Source of the DNA: Paracoccus sp. MKU1
Lineage (GTDB): Bacteria; Pseudomonadota; Alphaproteobacteria; Rhodobacterales; Rhodobacteraceae
DNA length: 64,000 nt
Reading direction: 5' to 3'
NCBI RefSeq assembly: GCF_001447385.1
Contig: NZ_LLWQ01000220.1
Coordinates: 124,001 to 188,000, forward strand
Positions within the stretch are counted from its first letter, which is position 1; each line of letters opens with the position of its first letter. The notes under the pieces were generated by a model. It did no database searches. It was not told where the DNA came from and saw only the letters and a list, made by a program, of their open reading frames with translations. The translations under genes and the position numbers were made by a program. Positions 28,485 through 37,629 of the stretch are shown here, one piece after another.

Positions 28485-29411
28485 ATGAAGGAACTGACTC
28501 TCCGCCAGGTCGAGGTGATCCGCGCCGTGATGATGGCCGGCACCATTCAGGGTGCGGCCAAGCTGCTGAATGTCTCGGCCCCCGGCATTTCCCGGCTGGT
28601 CAAGCATACCGAGGAATCGCTGGGCATCCGGCTCTTCGAGCGCAAGGCGGGGCTGTTCGTGCCCTCGACCGAGGCGGCGGCGATCTTCGAGATGGTGCAT
28701 CAGGTCCATCGCCAGATGGAGAACCTGAACGCCGCCGTCGCATCATTGCGCAAGGGCGAGGATGTGCGGCTGTCCTTCGCCTCGGCGCCCTCCATCGCGC
28801 AATTCATCGCCGCGCGCGCGATCCGTGGTGTCCGCACCCGCTTTCCCGATCTGTTCATCGACCTGAACATCCTGAAGATCGAGGAGACCTCGGACTATCT
28901 GCTGCTGGAACGCGGCGAATTCGTGCTGATGAGCTCGGCCATCGACAATTCGGCGCTGTCGAGCGCGCCGCTGGCGCATGGCCGGCTGGTCGCCATCGTC
29001 CCCGAGGGGCATCCGCTGGCGGAAAAGCCGATGATCTCGGTGCATGATCTGGCGCGCGAGCCCTTTGTCGGCGTCGATCCCGCCGATCCCTATGGCGAGA
29101 TCCTGGCCCAGCCGTTCCGCGAGGCGGGGATCGAGCCGCGCTATTCCATGCGCGGCCGTTTCGCGCAGACCGTGGTCAGCCTGGTGCGCCATCGGCTGGG
29201 GGTGGCGATCATCGACGAATTTTCCGTGGCCGAGGTCTATATGCCCGGCGTGGTGCGCCGCCCGCTGGCCGAGCGTGCCGGCATCACCGCCTGGGTGGTG
29301 ACGAAAAAGGACCGCCAGCTTTCCAGCTTTGCCGAATATGCCATCGGCCGGTTTCGCCGCGAGCTTGCCGCCGCCGTGGCGCGTGAAAGCTGGGATCCGC
29401 CGGCGGCCTGA
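28485..29411 (+). CDS. LysR family transcriptional regulator
   Basis: 308 residues. N-terminal HTH with LTLRQVEVIRAVMMAGTI and AAKLLNVSAPGISRLVKHTE; residues about 95-300 are the type 2 periplasmic-binding effector domain. The protein continues the strand of the flavoprotein/NIPSNAP/isomerase set and likely regulates it or the operon in front. A near-perfect 29-bp dyad sits 22 nt before its ATG. Confidence 0.92.
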   Translation: MKELTLRQVEVIRAVMMAGTIQGAAKLLNVSAPGISRLVKHTEESLGIRLFERKAGLFVPSTEAAAIFEMVHQVHRQMENLNAAVASLRKGEDVRLSFASAPSIAQFIAARAIRGVRTRFPDLFIDLNILKIEETSDYLLLERGEFVLMSSAIDNSALSSAPLAHGRLVAIVPEGHPLAEKPMISVHDLAREPFVGVDPADPYGEILAQPFREAGIEPRYSMRGRFAQTVVSLVRHRLGVAIIDEFSVAEVYMPGVVRRPLAERAGITAWVVTKKDRQLSSFAEYAIGRFRRELAAAVARESWDPPAA

Positions 29412-29507
29412 CGGCCGAACGCGCTTGCCGGCTTTGCCGTGGCGGCCTGGCGCCTTTGCCGCAACGGCGGGCGGGGCATCAGCGCATCGACGGCTGGTCC
29501 GGCGACC

Positions 29508-30014
29508 TCATCGGCCGGTCATTCCCTCGATGGGCCGCGGTGGCACCGGCTGCGTGACCAGGTAGTTTTTCCGCTTTTCGTAGAAGGCGTTGCCCCCCGC
29601 CACGAGAACATAGTGCATATTGTCATAGGAAAACCTGTGCCCCGCGGTGTGGAAGAACATGGCGTTCCCGATCAGGGGATGGCGTTCGCCGCGCAGAACG
29701 GCCCGCGCCGCTTCCCGGACCTGCGGCGGGGCCTTGTCCATCCGGCGCGTCATGATCCCCGGTGCGAACTGGCCCTTCTGCCCGACGACGCCGCAAACCG
29801 AGTTCGGAAACTGGTTCGACTGGACGCGGTTCATGACCACGCTGCCGACGGCGATCAGCCCGTCCCGGCTTGAACGGTTGGCTTCGAAATACATCGCCCG
29901 TTCCATGCATTCCAGTTCGGTATGCCGGTGGAACATCGAACAGCCCGTCAGCACCAGCAGCGCCGAGGCTAAAACGGCGCCAAGGCGCAATCTCGAATGC
30001 GGAATTTTCGTCAT
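29508..30014 (-). CDS. SleB-type cell-wall hydrolase, lipoprotein
   Basis: 168 residues. Signal peptide II with lipobox LVLTGC, the lipidated cysteine being Cys25, so the mature protein is membrane-anchored. The hydrolase_2 (SleB) domain follows: ERAMYFEANRSSRDGLIAVGSVVMNRV holds the catalytic Glu44, then VCGVVGQKGQFAPG and a C-terminal NAMFFHTAGHRF. Such enzymes are thought to cleave peptidoglycan glycan strands. Convergent with the LysR gene. Not linked by strand or function to the hydantoin operon that follows. Confidence 0.88.
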   Translation of the reverse strand: MTKIPHSRLRLGAVLASALLVLTGCSMFHRHTELECMERAMYFEANRSSRDGLIAVGSVVMNRVQSNQFPNSVCGVVGQKGQFAPGIMTRRMDKAPPQVREAARAVLRGERHPLIGNAMFFHTAGHRFSYDNMHYVLVAGGNAFYEKRKNYLVTQPVPPRPIEGMTGR

Positions 30015-30253
30015 CTGCTCGTCCTGCCGCTCGTGGAATGTTTGTTGTCTTTGGCAGGATGCTTAACAGCAGCCGCAGCGCGGCATCAACACCGATGCGC
30101 GTCGCGCGGCCGTCATTCCGCCCAGCCGGAGATCGGCTGCCATTTGCAGCAGCACGGGGGAGTGGTCGCGCGGTCGCCAGCGTCGCCAGCGTCGCCAGCG
30201 GCCCGGCATGCGGCATGCTCGACCGCTGGTCGCCAAGGTTTTCGTGCCCCGCC

Positions 30254-31753
30254 TCAGAGATCTTCGCGTCCGGTGCTGTCCGGATCGGCAAGACAGGGCC
30301 TTCGAGCAAAGCGCCCCGCCGAGACATGGACCCAATCGACACCGACCGAAGCGGCCAGATAGGCGTCGGAATGGCGGCTCTCCAGCTCGGCCTGCCGGTG
30401 CTTGGGCAGCACATGCATCTTCATCAGCAGGACATAGAGCAGGAAGCCCAGCGGAAAGCCGATGACGAAGGCATAGGCCGACCACCAGGCCGCGATGCCG
30501 CCCGCCAGCAGCCAAGCGGCCATCCCCGCCGGGTTGACGCCGGAAACATAGCGGTATTGCCCATGCGGATCGAACAGGGCGGGCACGTTCACCCGGCGGC
30601 GGCGGATCGCATAGTAATCGGCCACCATGATGCCGCCGATCGCCGACAGGAAGGCGCCGTAATAGCCCAGGAACAGGAACAGATTATCGAGGATCTGCCA
30701 GGGAAAGCACAGCGTCCCGACGATCCCCGCCAATGCCACGCCGCTGCGGTAGGAGATGGCGCGCGGCGCCAGGTTGACGAAGGTCAGCGCCGCCGGGATC
30801 AGGTTGGCCGAGTTGTTGGTGGACCATTGCGCCAGCACCACCAGCACCAGCAGGGCCAGCAGCGCGAAGCCCTGGGCATCGCCCTGGATGACCTCGATCG
30901 GGTTCCAGTTGCCGGTCGCGATGAACGAGATGGCGCCGATGCCGGCGATCATCGCCTGGGTGGTCGGCAGCGCGACCAGCTGCGCCAGGAAGATGTTGCG
31001 ATTGCGCGCCAGAAAGCTGCGCGTGCCGGTGCGGGTGCGGACGAAGCGCGTCAGGTTCGGAATGTCGATGGCCATGGTGGACCAGAAGCTCATGTTCGCG
31101 ATGAACAGCACGATGAGCGAGGCCTGCCCCTCGGCCCGGAAGGTCCAGATGTTCAGCCCCTTGGTCTCGGCGATCCCCTCCAGGGTGAAATACATCCAGA
31201 CCGAGATGGCGATGATCGCCGGCGCCGCCAGGGCCGCCAGCCGCTCGACCGACTTGATGCCCAGCATGGTATTGCCTACCTGCACCGCGGCGAAGGCCGC
31301 ATACCATAGGAACCAGTTCGAGAAGCCCAGGAAATATTCGCCGATGCCGTTCAGCGCCAGCGCCCCCAGATAGGTCTGGATGCCGAACCACATCGCCGCG
31401 ACCAGCCCGCGCGAGACGGCGGGCAGATGCGTGCCGTGGATGCCGAAGGGTGCGCGCAGATAGACTGCGAAGGAGAGGCCGTGCTCGGTGCCGATATCGG
31501 CGGTCAGCAGCATGAAGGCGCCGATGGCAAGATTGGCCAGCAGGATGGTCAGCACCACCGTGCCCAGGCCGAAGCCGCCCTGGATGCCGGTCGCACCCAG
31601 CGAATAGGTGGCGATGATGACGGCGATGCCGACCCAGATCCAGGCATAGCCGAGCGCGCCGATGGGGCGCTGGCCGGCGCGGGTGGGCAGGATGCTTTCC
31701 TCGATCAGCGCGCTGCGTTCGGGCCGCGCGTCCAGCTGTTCTGTCATGGACAT
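30254..31753 (-). CDS. NCS1 family permease for hydantoin/nucleobase-type compounds
   Basis: 499-residue inner-membrane carrier with about 12 helices. The conserved SLGATGIQGGFGLGTVVL helix, ADIGTEHGLSFAVYLRAPFG loop and NMSFWSTMAIDIPNLTRFVR segment mark the NCS1 (cytosine, allantoin, hydantoin, Mhp1) family. Its place at the end of an operon with HyuA, HyuB and an N-carbamoylsarcosine-amidase-like hydrolase points to a hydantoin such as N-methylhydantoin as substrate. Start ATG 31753 has AGGGATAAG upstream. The C-terminus is a long basic polar tail. Confidence 0.9.
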   Translation of the reverse strand: MSMTEQLDARPERSALIEESILPTRAGQRPIGALGYAWIWVGIAVIIATYSLGATGIQGGFGLGTVVLTILLANLAIGAFMLLTADIGTEHGLSFAVYLRAPFGIHGTHLPAVSRGLVAAMWFGIQTYLGALALNGIGEYFLGFSNWFLWYAAFAAVQVGNTMLGIKSVERLAALAAPAIIAISVWMYFTLEGIAETKGLNIWTFRAEGQASLIVLFIANMSFWSTMAIDIPNLTRFVRTRTGTRSFLARNRNIFLAQLVALPTTQAMIAGIGAISFIATGNWNPIEVIQGDAQGFALLALLVLVVLAQWSTNNSANLIPAALTFVNLAPRAISYRSGVALAGIVGTLCFPWQILDNLFLFLGYYGAFLSAIGGIMVADYYAIRRRRVNVPALFDPHGQYRYVSGVNPAGMAAWLLAGGIAAWWSAYAFVIGFPLGFLLYVLLMKMHVLPKHRQAELESRHSDAYLAASVGVDWVHVSAGRFARRPCLADPDSTGREDL

Positions 31754-31854
31754 GGTTCTTATCCCTGTTGATGGATGAAGGAAGCCGTCGCGCAAAGCGG
31801 GGCTCGCGCGCGGCCTTCTGGTTGCGAAAAGGGCCGCTTTGCGCGGCCCCTGTC

Positions 31855-33639
31855 TCAGTCGTGTTTTCGCATGGCGAGGCGCAGCGTCTCGGTGGCGGCC
31901 AGATCGACCGTCTCGGCCTCGGGATCGACCACCACGCCATGGACCTCGCGGGCCCGGGCGACCGAGCAATAGCCGTCCAGCACGTCCTCGAGCACCTTTG
32001 CCGGCGGCCGGTTCAGCGGGTCGCCATAGCCGCCGCCATTGGGACTGTAATAGGTCATCACGTCGTCCGGCCCGACCGCGAGGCCCGAGAACTTGGAATG
32101 CATCTCGCGCGTCTCGCCCGGGCGGTTGGGATTGGTGATCGTGCAGCGGCCCACCGCACCGTCCTGGCCGCCGAAGATGCCCCAGGGCGCCTCGCTATGG
32201 CGCTCGGATTCATGGGTGATGAAGGCCGGGGTCAGCACCCGCTGCGCCTTGACCACGCCGATGCCGCCGCGGAACTCGCCGGCCCCGGGCGGCGCGTCGT
32301 CGCGCAGCTCGTAGCGGTCGCAGATCATCGGGATATGCATGGCCAGGTCTTCCAGCGGGTTGTTGCGGGTGTTGGCCATCAGGTTGTCGATGCTGTCCGG
32401 CCCGTCGCTGCGCGGCCGGCCACCATAGGCGCCCTCGTTCACCTCCAGGAACACCCAGTAATCGCCCGAGGGCCGCACCCCGGAATAGGCCGCGAAGCTG
32501 ATCGAGGCCGAGGAGCCCGCGATCACCTGCTCGGGCATCACCGGGGCCAGCGCCCGGATGATCAGGTCGATCATGCGGTTGCATTGCGTGAACCGCGCCT
32601 CGGCCGAGGCGGGCGGGCGCGGGTTGAAGATCGAGCCCAGCGGCGCCGTCACCCTGATCGGCCGGAACGAGCCCTCGTTCGAGGGCACGCGGGTCTCGGA
32701 GGTCGCGGCATCCAGCAGCAGCTTGCGGAAACCCGCATAGGCCGCGACCTTGGTCGAGCCCTCGAAGGGCACGTTGTAGGCGGTAGGGGTCTGGTCGGCC
32801 GAGCCGGTCAGGTCCACCTCGACCTCGTCGCCGCGCACCCGGACCGTGACCTTGACCTTCAGCCGCTGATCGCGGTTGCGCCCGTCATCGTCCAGCCAGC
32901 CCTCGGCGGTATAATCGCCGTCCGGGATCTCGCTGATGCGCTGGCGGGTCATGCGCTCGGCATAGTCCATCAGCTGGTTGGCGGCGGCGAAGACCGTTTC
33001 CTCGCCGTATTTCTCCAGCAGCTCGGCGAAGCGGCGGGCGCCCAGGCGCGCCGAGGCGATCTGCGCCTCGATATCGGCGACGAGCTGCCCGGCCGCGCGC
33101 GAGTTGCGGCGGATATAGTTCCACATCGCATTATTCGGCTCGCCCTTGCGATAAAGCTTGGTGCCGGCGAACAGCATCCCCTCGGCATAGACGTCGGGCA
33201 CGTCGATGATCAGCCCGGGCGTCGCCGCGCCGATATCGACGTGATGCGCGGTATTGCCGGCGAAGCCGACCAGACGGCCCTGGAAGAACACCGGCACGAC
33301 GATGGCCAGGTCGGGCGTGTGGCTGGCGCCGTGATAGGGGTGGTTGTGGACGACCACGTCGCCCTCATACCATTCGCCGTCCTCCAGCGTCTCGGCGATG
33401 CCGCGCAGATAGCCGGGGATCGAGCCGATATGCATGGGCGTCGATTCCGACTCGCAAAGCGTGTTGAAATCCACGTCGAACAGGCCCGCGCCAAGATCCT
33501 GGCTTTCCCGGATGATCGAGGAAAACGACATGCGGTAAAGCACATGACCCATTTCCTCGGCGATGGTTTCGAGACTGCCGCGAATGACCTGAAGGGTGAT
33601 CGGATCGACGGCGGTGCTGAGTTTCGTCATCTGGTTCAT
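31855..33639 (-). CDS. hyuB: Hydantoinase/oxoprolinase family, B subunit
   Basis: 594 residues. HyuB features: opening DPITLQVIRGSLETIAEEMG, SSIIRESQDLGAGLFD, GDVVVHNHPYHGASHTPD, FAGNTAHHVDIGA, then ITHESERHSEAPWGIFGG and SPNGGGYGDP near the C-terminus. With HyuA it forms an ATP-dependent hydantoinase, here probably N-methylhydantoin amidohydrolase. AAAGGGG is best spaced for the second ATG (33639); an ATG at 33645 is possible. Starts 12 nt past the hyuA stop. Confidence 0.92.
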   Translation of the reverse strand: MNQMTKLSTAVDPITLQVIRGSLETIAEEMGHVLYRMSFSSIIRESQDLGAGLFDVDFNTLCESESTPMHIGSIPGYLRGIAETLEDGEWYEGDVVVHNHPYHGASHTPDLAIVVPVFFQGRLVGFAGNTAHHVDIGAATPGLIIDVPDVYAEGMLFAGTKLYRKGEPNNAMWNYIRRNSRAAGQLVADIEAQIASARLGARRFAELLEKYGEETVFAAANQLMDYAERMTRQRISEIPDGDYTAEGWLDDDGRNRDQRLKVKVTVRVRGDEVEVDLTGSADQTPTAYNVPFEGSTKVAAYAGFRKLLLDAATSETRVPSNEGSFRPIRVTAPLGSIFNPRPPASAEARFTQCNRMIDLIIRALAPVMPEQVIAGSSASISFAAYSGVRPSGDYWVFLEVNEGAYGGRPRSDGPDSIDNLMANTRNNPLEDLAMHIPMICDRYELRDDAPPGAGEFRGGIGVVKAQRVLTPAFITHESERHSEAPWGIFGGQDGAVGRCTITNPNRPGETREMHSKFSGLAVGPDDVMTYYSPNGGGYGDPLNRPPAKVLEDVLDGYCSVARAREVHGVVVDPEAETVDLAATETLRLAMRKHD

Positions 33640-33651
33640 GGTCATCCCCTT

Positions 33652-35730
33652 TCAGGCGCCGATGGGACGGATGCGGGTGTTGCCGTAATCCAGCGTCTCG
33701 GCGACATAGCCGGGCGGGACCAGGGTCGTGGCGTTGTGCTGGTGCAGGATCGCCGGGCCGGGAACCCTGTCGCCGGCCAGCAGCCTGCCGCGATCGTAGC
33801 GCGGGGTTTCCAGCGTGCGCCCGTCGTCGAAGGTCGTCGGCCGCACGAACATCAGCGCCCGGTCGATGCCGGACCCGTCGCTGGGCGCGATCTTCGGGAT
33901 CTCGATGCGCGGCACCGAGGCCGAGCCGATGGCGCGCAGGGTGATCAGCTCCACCTCGGCATTGCGATAGCTGTAGCCGTAATCCTGCTGGTGCTGGTTG
34001 TGGAAGCTGTCGGTGATGACATGCCGGTTCTCGGCACCGACCGGCCCGTCGGGCATGGTCGCCCGCAGCTCGAAGCCCTGGCCGTGATAGCGGCATTCGG
34101 CCAGCACGGTGATCTGCTGCTGCGCGCGCGGGATGCCGTCGCCGTCCAGTTCCGCCTGCACCGCCGCGCGCAGGTTGGCGACGGCGGCGTTGATGCGGTC
34201 GAACTCGGCCGTGCCGGCCTGCATCAGCTCGACGATCACCGCCTCGGTGTGTTCGTATTGCAGGTCGGTCTTGAGCAGGCCCACGGCGGCGGTGATGCCC
34301 GGCGCGACCGGGACGATCACGTCGCGGGCCGACATGGCCTCGGCCAGCGCCACGCCGTGCAGCGGCCCGGCGCCGCCGAAGGGCATGATCGAGAATTCGC
34401 GCGGGTCGATGCCGCGCGCCACCGAGTTCGAGCGGATCGCCAGCGCCATGTTGTTGTTGACGATCCTGATGATCCCCAGCGCGGCGTCCTTGACGCTCAT
34501 GCCCAGCGGCCGGGCGATCTTCTCCTCGACCGCCTTGAAGGACAGGGCCGGGTCCAGCTTCAGGTCGCCTCCCAGGGCCATGTCGGGATCGAGCCGGCCC
34601 AGCACGATCTGGGCATCCGTGACCGTGGGCTCGGTGCCGCCGCGGCCATAGCAGGCCGGCCCCGGCTCGGATCCGGCCGAGCGCGGGCCGACATGGAAGG
34701 CGCCCGCCTCGTCGATATAGGCGACCGAGCCGCCGCCGGCGCCGATGGTCACCAGGTCGATCATCGGCGTCAGCACCGGATGGCCCGAGACATAGGTGTC
34801 GCGCGGGTTCATGATCTTGACCGCGCCGCCGGGAATGGTCGAGACGTCGGCCGAGGTGCCGCCGATATCCACGGTGATGATGTTCGGCGTGCCGGCCATC
34901 TCGCCCTCGGACGCGCCGCCGATCACCCCGCCCGCCGGACCCGACATCAGGATGCGGATGGGCCGCCGGGCACAAGCATCCACGGTCGAGACGCCGCCAT
35001 TCGACTGCATGATGCGCAGCTTCGAGGTCACCCCGGCCTCGCGCAGCCGGGCGTCGAGGTCGCGCAGGTAATAGGCGGTCTTGGGTCCGACATAGGAATT
35101 CATCGCCGCCGTCGAGAACCGCTCGTATTCCCGCATGACATTCGCCACTTCCGAGGACAGCGTGACATAGGCGTCGGGCATTTCCTCCAGCACGATCTCC
35201 TTGGCGCGCCGCTCATGCGCATCGTTCAGGAAGGCGAACATGAAGCCGATCACGACCGAGTCGATGCCGCGCTTGCGAAACAGCGCGCAGGCGTCGCGCA
35301 CGGCCTGTTCGTCCAGCGGCTCGGCGATTGCGCCGGTGGGCGGCAGGATGCGTTCGCGCACGGCGATGCGGTTGCGGCGCTTGACCAGCGGCTGGCTCTG
35401 CCAGGGCACGTCGAAATGCAGCGAGAAATTATAGGGCCGCTTGTGCCGGCCGATATGCAGGATGTCGCGGAAGCCGTGGGTGGTGATCATCCCGCATTCC
35501 GCGCCGTTGTGCTCGATGGTGATGTTCGTCGCCGTGGTGGTGCCATGGACGATGGTCTCGACCTCGGAAGGGTCGATCCCCGCCTTGCGACAGATGCCCC
35601 GGACCCCCTCGACCACGCCGATCGACTGGTTCTTCAGCGTGGTGGGGACCTTGTGATAGAATACACCCTTGCCGCATTCGAGGACGAGATCGGTATTCGT
35701 CCCGCCCACATCGACGCCAATTCTGGCCAT
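33652..35730 (-). CDS. hyuA: Hydantoinase/oxoprolinase family, A subunit
   Basis: 692 residues, ASKHA-type ATPase half of the ATP-dependent hydantoinase. Phosphate-binding text RIGVDVGGTNTDLVLE at the N-terminus, HGTTTATNITIEHNG, the second ATP site DIGGTSADVST and GAGGGSVAYID, then FGGAGPLHGVALAEAM. Family members hydrolyse N-methylhydantoin, hydantoins or oxoproline with ATP. AGGAGAG stands before the ATG. A strong hairpin lies between it and the upstream hydrolase gene, which may reduce hyuAB expression relative to that gene. Confidence 0.93.
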   Translation of the reverse strand: MARIGVDVGGTNTDLVLECGKGVFYHKVPTTLKNQSIGVVEGVRGICRKAGIDPSEVETIVHGTTTATNITIEHNGAECGMITTHGFRDILHIGRHKRPYNFSLHFDVPWQSQPLVKRRNRIAVRERILPPTGAIAEPLDEQAVRDACALFRKRGIDSVVIGFMFAFLNDAHERRAKEIVLEEMPDAYVTLSSEVANVMREYERFSTAAMNSYVGPKTAYYLRDLDARLREAGVTSKLRIMQSNGGVSTVDACARRPIRILMSGPAGGVIGGASEGEMAGTPNIITVDIGGTSADVSTIPGGAVKIMNPRDTYVSGHPVLTPMIDLVTIGAGGGSVAYIDEAGAFHVGPRSAGSEPGPACYGRGGTEPTVTDAQIVLGRLDPDMALGGDLKLDPALSFKAVEEKIARPLGMSVKDAALGIIRIVNNNMALAIRSNSVARGIDPREFSIMPFGGAGPLHGVALAEAMSARDVIVPVAPGITAAVGLLKTDLQYEHTEAVIVELMQAGTAEFDRINAAVANLRAAVQAELDGDGIPRAQQQITVLAECRYHGQGFELRATMPDGPVGAENRHVITDSFHNQHQQDYGYSYRNAEVELITLRAIGSASVPRIEIPKIAPSDGSGIDRALMFVRPTTFDDGRTLETPRYDRGRLLAGDRVPGPAILHQHNATTLVPPGYVAETLDYGNTRIRPIGA

Positions 35731-35784
35731 GTCGTCTCTCCTGTTGCTGGCGGCGGCGTTTCTGGGCTGCCGCTCGATTGGAAA

Positions 35785-35815
35785 GCCCCGCCCGAGCGTT
35801 TCGGGCGGGGCGACG
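35785..35815 (-). terminator. Hairpin between hydrolase gene and hyuA
   Basis: GCCCCGCCCGA pairs perfectly with TCGGGCGGGGC around a 5-base loop, and TTT follows on the minus strand. The 11-bp GC stem with a short T tract is a partial terminator or attenuator inside the operon. Coordinates are accurate to about two bases. Confidence 0.6.
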
Positions 35816-35820
35816 TCTGT

Positions 35821-36543
35821 TCACTCGGCGGCGATCCGCTGGGCGGCCAGGCCGTCGATATAGGCCACGCATTCATCGACACTGTGCACGTCGCCGAATT
35901 TCGCGTCGATATCGAACAGGTTCCAGGCCACGGCGCCGGGCACCCGGTCGCCGATGCATTCCCTGACCGCGATGGTGCGGAAGCCGTCGGCGATGCCGTC
36001 GCAGATGGTCTGGCGCACGCAGGCGCAGGCGGTCACGCCGGTGACCAGGATGGTGTCCACGTTGTTCGCCCGCAGGATGCCCGCCAGCTCGGTGCCGTGG
36101 AAGGACGAGGCGCGCTTCTTCAGCAGCGTGTATTCCCCCTCGACCGGGGCGATGCGGCTGTCGATCGCCCAAAGCTCCGGCTTGGCCAGCTCGACCACAT
36201 CCACCGGGATCTTGTTGTGCCACAGGCCCATGTCGGTGAAGTCGGCATTGCGGTCGGTGATCTCATAGGCGGTGGTGACATGGACCACCGGCAGGCTGGC
36301 GGCGCGGAAGGCCTTCAGCAGCTTCTGCATGCCAGGGATGATCTCGTTGTCCATCTTGTCCTGGTCGCAGGTGAAGGGGTTGCCGGGGCGCGTCCAGGCG
36401 TTGGCCAGGTCGACGCTGACCAGGGCCGGACGCTTGCCGAAGCCCACGCGGCGCTGGAAGCCGCGCTCCTGGTAAAGCTTGGTCGCCGTGTCGAAGGCTT
36501 CCTGCAGCAGGCGGTCCAGTTCCTTGGTGTCGACATCGCTCAT
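35821..36543 (-). CDS. Isochorismatase-like hydrolase, N-carbamoylsarcosine amidase type
   Basis: 240 residues of cysteine-hydrolase fold. ALVSVDLANAWTRPG carries the catalytic Asp, the middle lysine lies in LLKKRASSF, and the nucleophile is in LVTGVTACACVRQTICDG. SFHGTELAGILRANNVDTILV is typical of N-carbamoylsarcosine amidohydrolase, which yields sarcosine, CO2 and ammonia. This is the expected second step after an N-methylhydantoinase, whose genes follow. ATG 36543 has AGGAAG about nine bases upstream. First gene of the hydantoin operon, divergent from a LysR gene. Confidence 0.85.
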   Translation of the reverse strand: MSDVDTKELDRLLQEAFDTATKLYQERGFQRRVGFGKRPALVSVDLANAWTRPGNPFTCDQDKMDNEIIPGMQKLLKAFRAASLPVVHVTTAYEITDRNADFTDMGLWHNKIPVDVVELAKPELWAIDSRIAPVEGEYTLLKKRASSFHGTELAGILRANNVDTILVTGVTACACVRQTICDGIADGFRTIAVRECIGDRVPGAVAWNLFDIDAKFGDVHSVDECVAYIDGLAAQRIAAE

Positions 36544-36687
36544 ATCAGTCTTCCTCGTCTCATTGATGTAAGGTGCCTTGGCGGGCACCCGGGTTTCCGA
36601 GCCGTCGCCAAGCCTGTCCAGGGTTGGGATCCGCCGCTCTGATGCCCATGATCCGCGATGCGTTGACCAGAGAGAAATGGCATGTCA

Positions 36688-36710
36688 GCATTTATTCATG
36701 CGCGAAATGC
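36688..36710. promoter_or_regulatory. Candidate LysR operator (T-N11-A)
   Basis: GCATTT, 11 bases, AAATGC: a perfect 6-bp dyad with the exact T-N11-A geometry of LysR sites. It lies between the divergent hydantoin operon and a LysR gene, 23 nt before the preferred LysR ATG. Confidence 0.55.
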
Positions 36711-36732
36711 ATCAATGGGATCGGACCGACCG

Positions 36733-37629
36733 ATGAATGAGTTTCTGGGCATCGAGAATGTGCATTCCTTCATCACCCTTGCCGAGGAATTGAACTTCCG
36801 CCGCACGGCCGAGCGCTTGCACCTGGACCAGTCCGCGCTGAGCCGCCGCATCCAGAAGCTGGAGGCGACGCTGGGCTTCCGCCTGCTGGAGCGCACCACG
36901 CGCGAGGTCACGCTGACCCAGGCCGGGCGCCGCTTCTACGAGGACAACGCCCATCTTCTGCATCGCTACGAGGCCTCGGTGCAGGCCGCCCGCCGGATCG
37001 CCGAAGGCAAGACCGGATCGCTCTCCGTGGGCTACATGGCCTTTGCCGCGACCGAGCTGATGCCCTCGGCCGTGGCGCGTTTCCGGCAGCGCCACCCGCA
37101 TGTGGACCTGAAGATCCGCTATATCCGCACGCAGGGGCAAAAGATCGCGCTGGCCAATGACGAGATCGACCTGGGCTACATGATCGGCCCCTTCGATCAT
37201 TCGGACTACCAGACCCTTCAGCTTTCTGCCGAGCCGCTTTACGTCGTGACCCCGCGCGGCCACGCGCTGATGCGCCTGCCGGTGGTGAAACCCGGGGATC
37301 TGGCGGATGAGCAGGTGATCCTGGGGGACATGCAGGAATGGGACGAGTATCGTTGGCGGCTGAACGATCTTTTCAGCACCGAGGGGATTTCGTTGAAGGT
37401 GACGCTGGAGGCGTCGAATACGCTGGCGCTGATCGGCCTGGTCGCGGCGGGGCTGGGCGTGACCATCTATCCGGAAAGCCTGATCGGATTCCTGGGACGC
37501 AACGTCGAGGTGCGCCCGATCATGCATCCGCAATTCCGCAATCGCACGGTGCTGGTCTGGAAGCGGTCCAATCGCTCTCGACAGGTCCGCGACTTCATCG
37601 AGGTGGCGAAGCTTTCCGGCGTGCGGTGA
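36733..37629 (+). CDS. LysR family transcriptional regulator of the hydantoin operon
   Basis: 298 residues. HTH at about 5-60 with NVHSFITLAEELNFRRTAERLH and QSALSRRIQKLEATLG, followed by the effector-binding domain from residue 90. It diverges from the isochorismatase/hyuAB/permease operon, so it probably controls it. The frame is open to an ATG at 36682 and one at 36715, but the preferred start keeps the T-N11-A site out of the coding region and gives the usual LysR length. The regulator belongs to the group that includes BenM/CatM-like activators by its N-terminus. Confidence 0.88.
   Translation: MNEFLGIENVHSFITLAEELNFRRTAERLHLDQSALSRRIQKLEATLGFRLLERTTREVTLTQAGRRFYEDNAHLLHRYEASVQAARRIAEGKTGSLSVGYMAFAATELMPSAVARFRQRHPHVDLKIRYIRTQGQKIALANDEIDLGYMIGPFDHSDYQTLQLSAEPLYVVTPRGHALMRLPVVKPGDLADEQVILGDMQEWDEYRWRLNDLFSTEGISLKVTLEASNTLALIGLVAAGLGVTIYPESLIGFLGRNVEVRPIMHPQFRNRTVLVWKRSNRSRQVRDFIEVAKLSGVR

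Noticed and set aside
30173..30199. Three tandem GTCGCCAGC units
   Set aside because: Short, intergenic and GC-rich; too small to be a meaningful repeat array.
31768..36642. 1600-codon plus-strand frame over the hydantoin operon
   Set aside because: Antisense to HyuB, HyuA and the hydrolase, all of which match families along their length.
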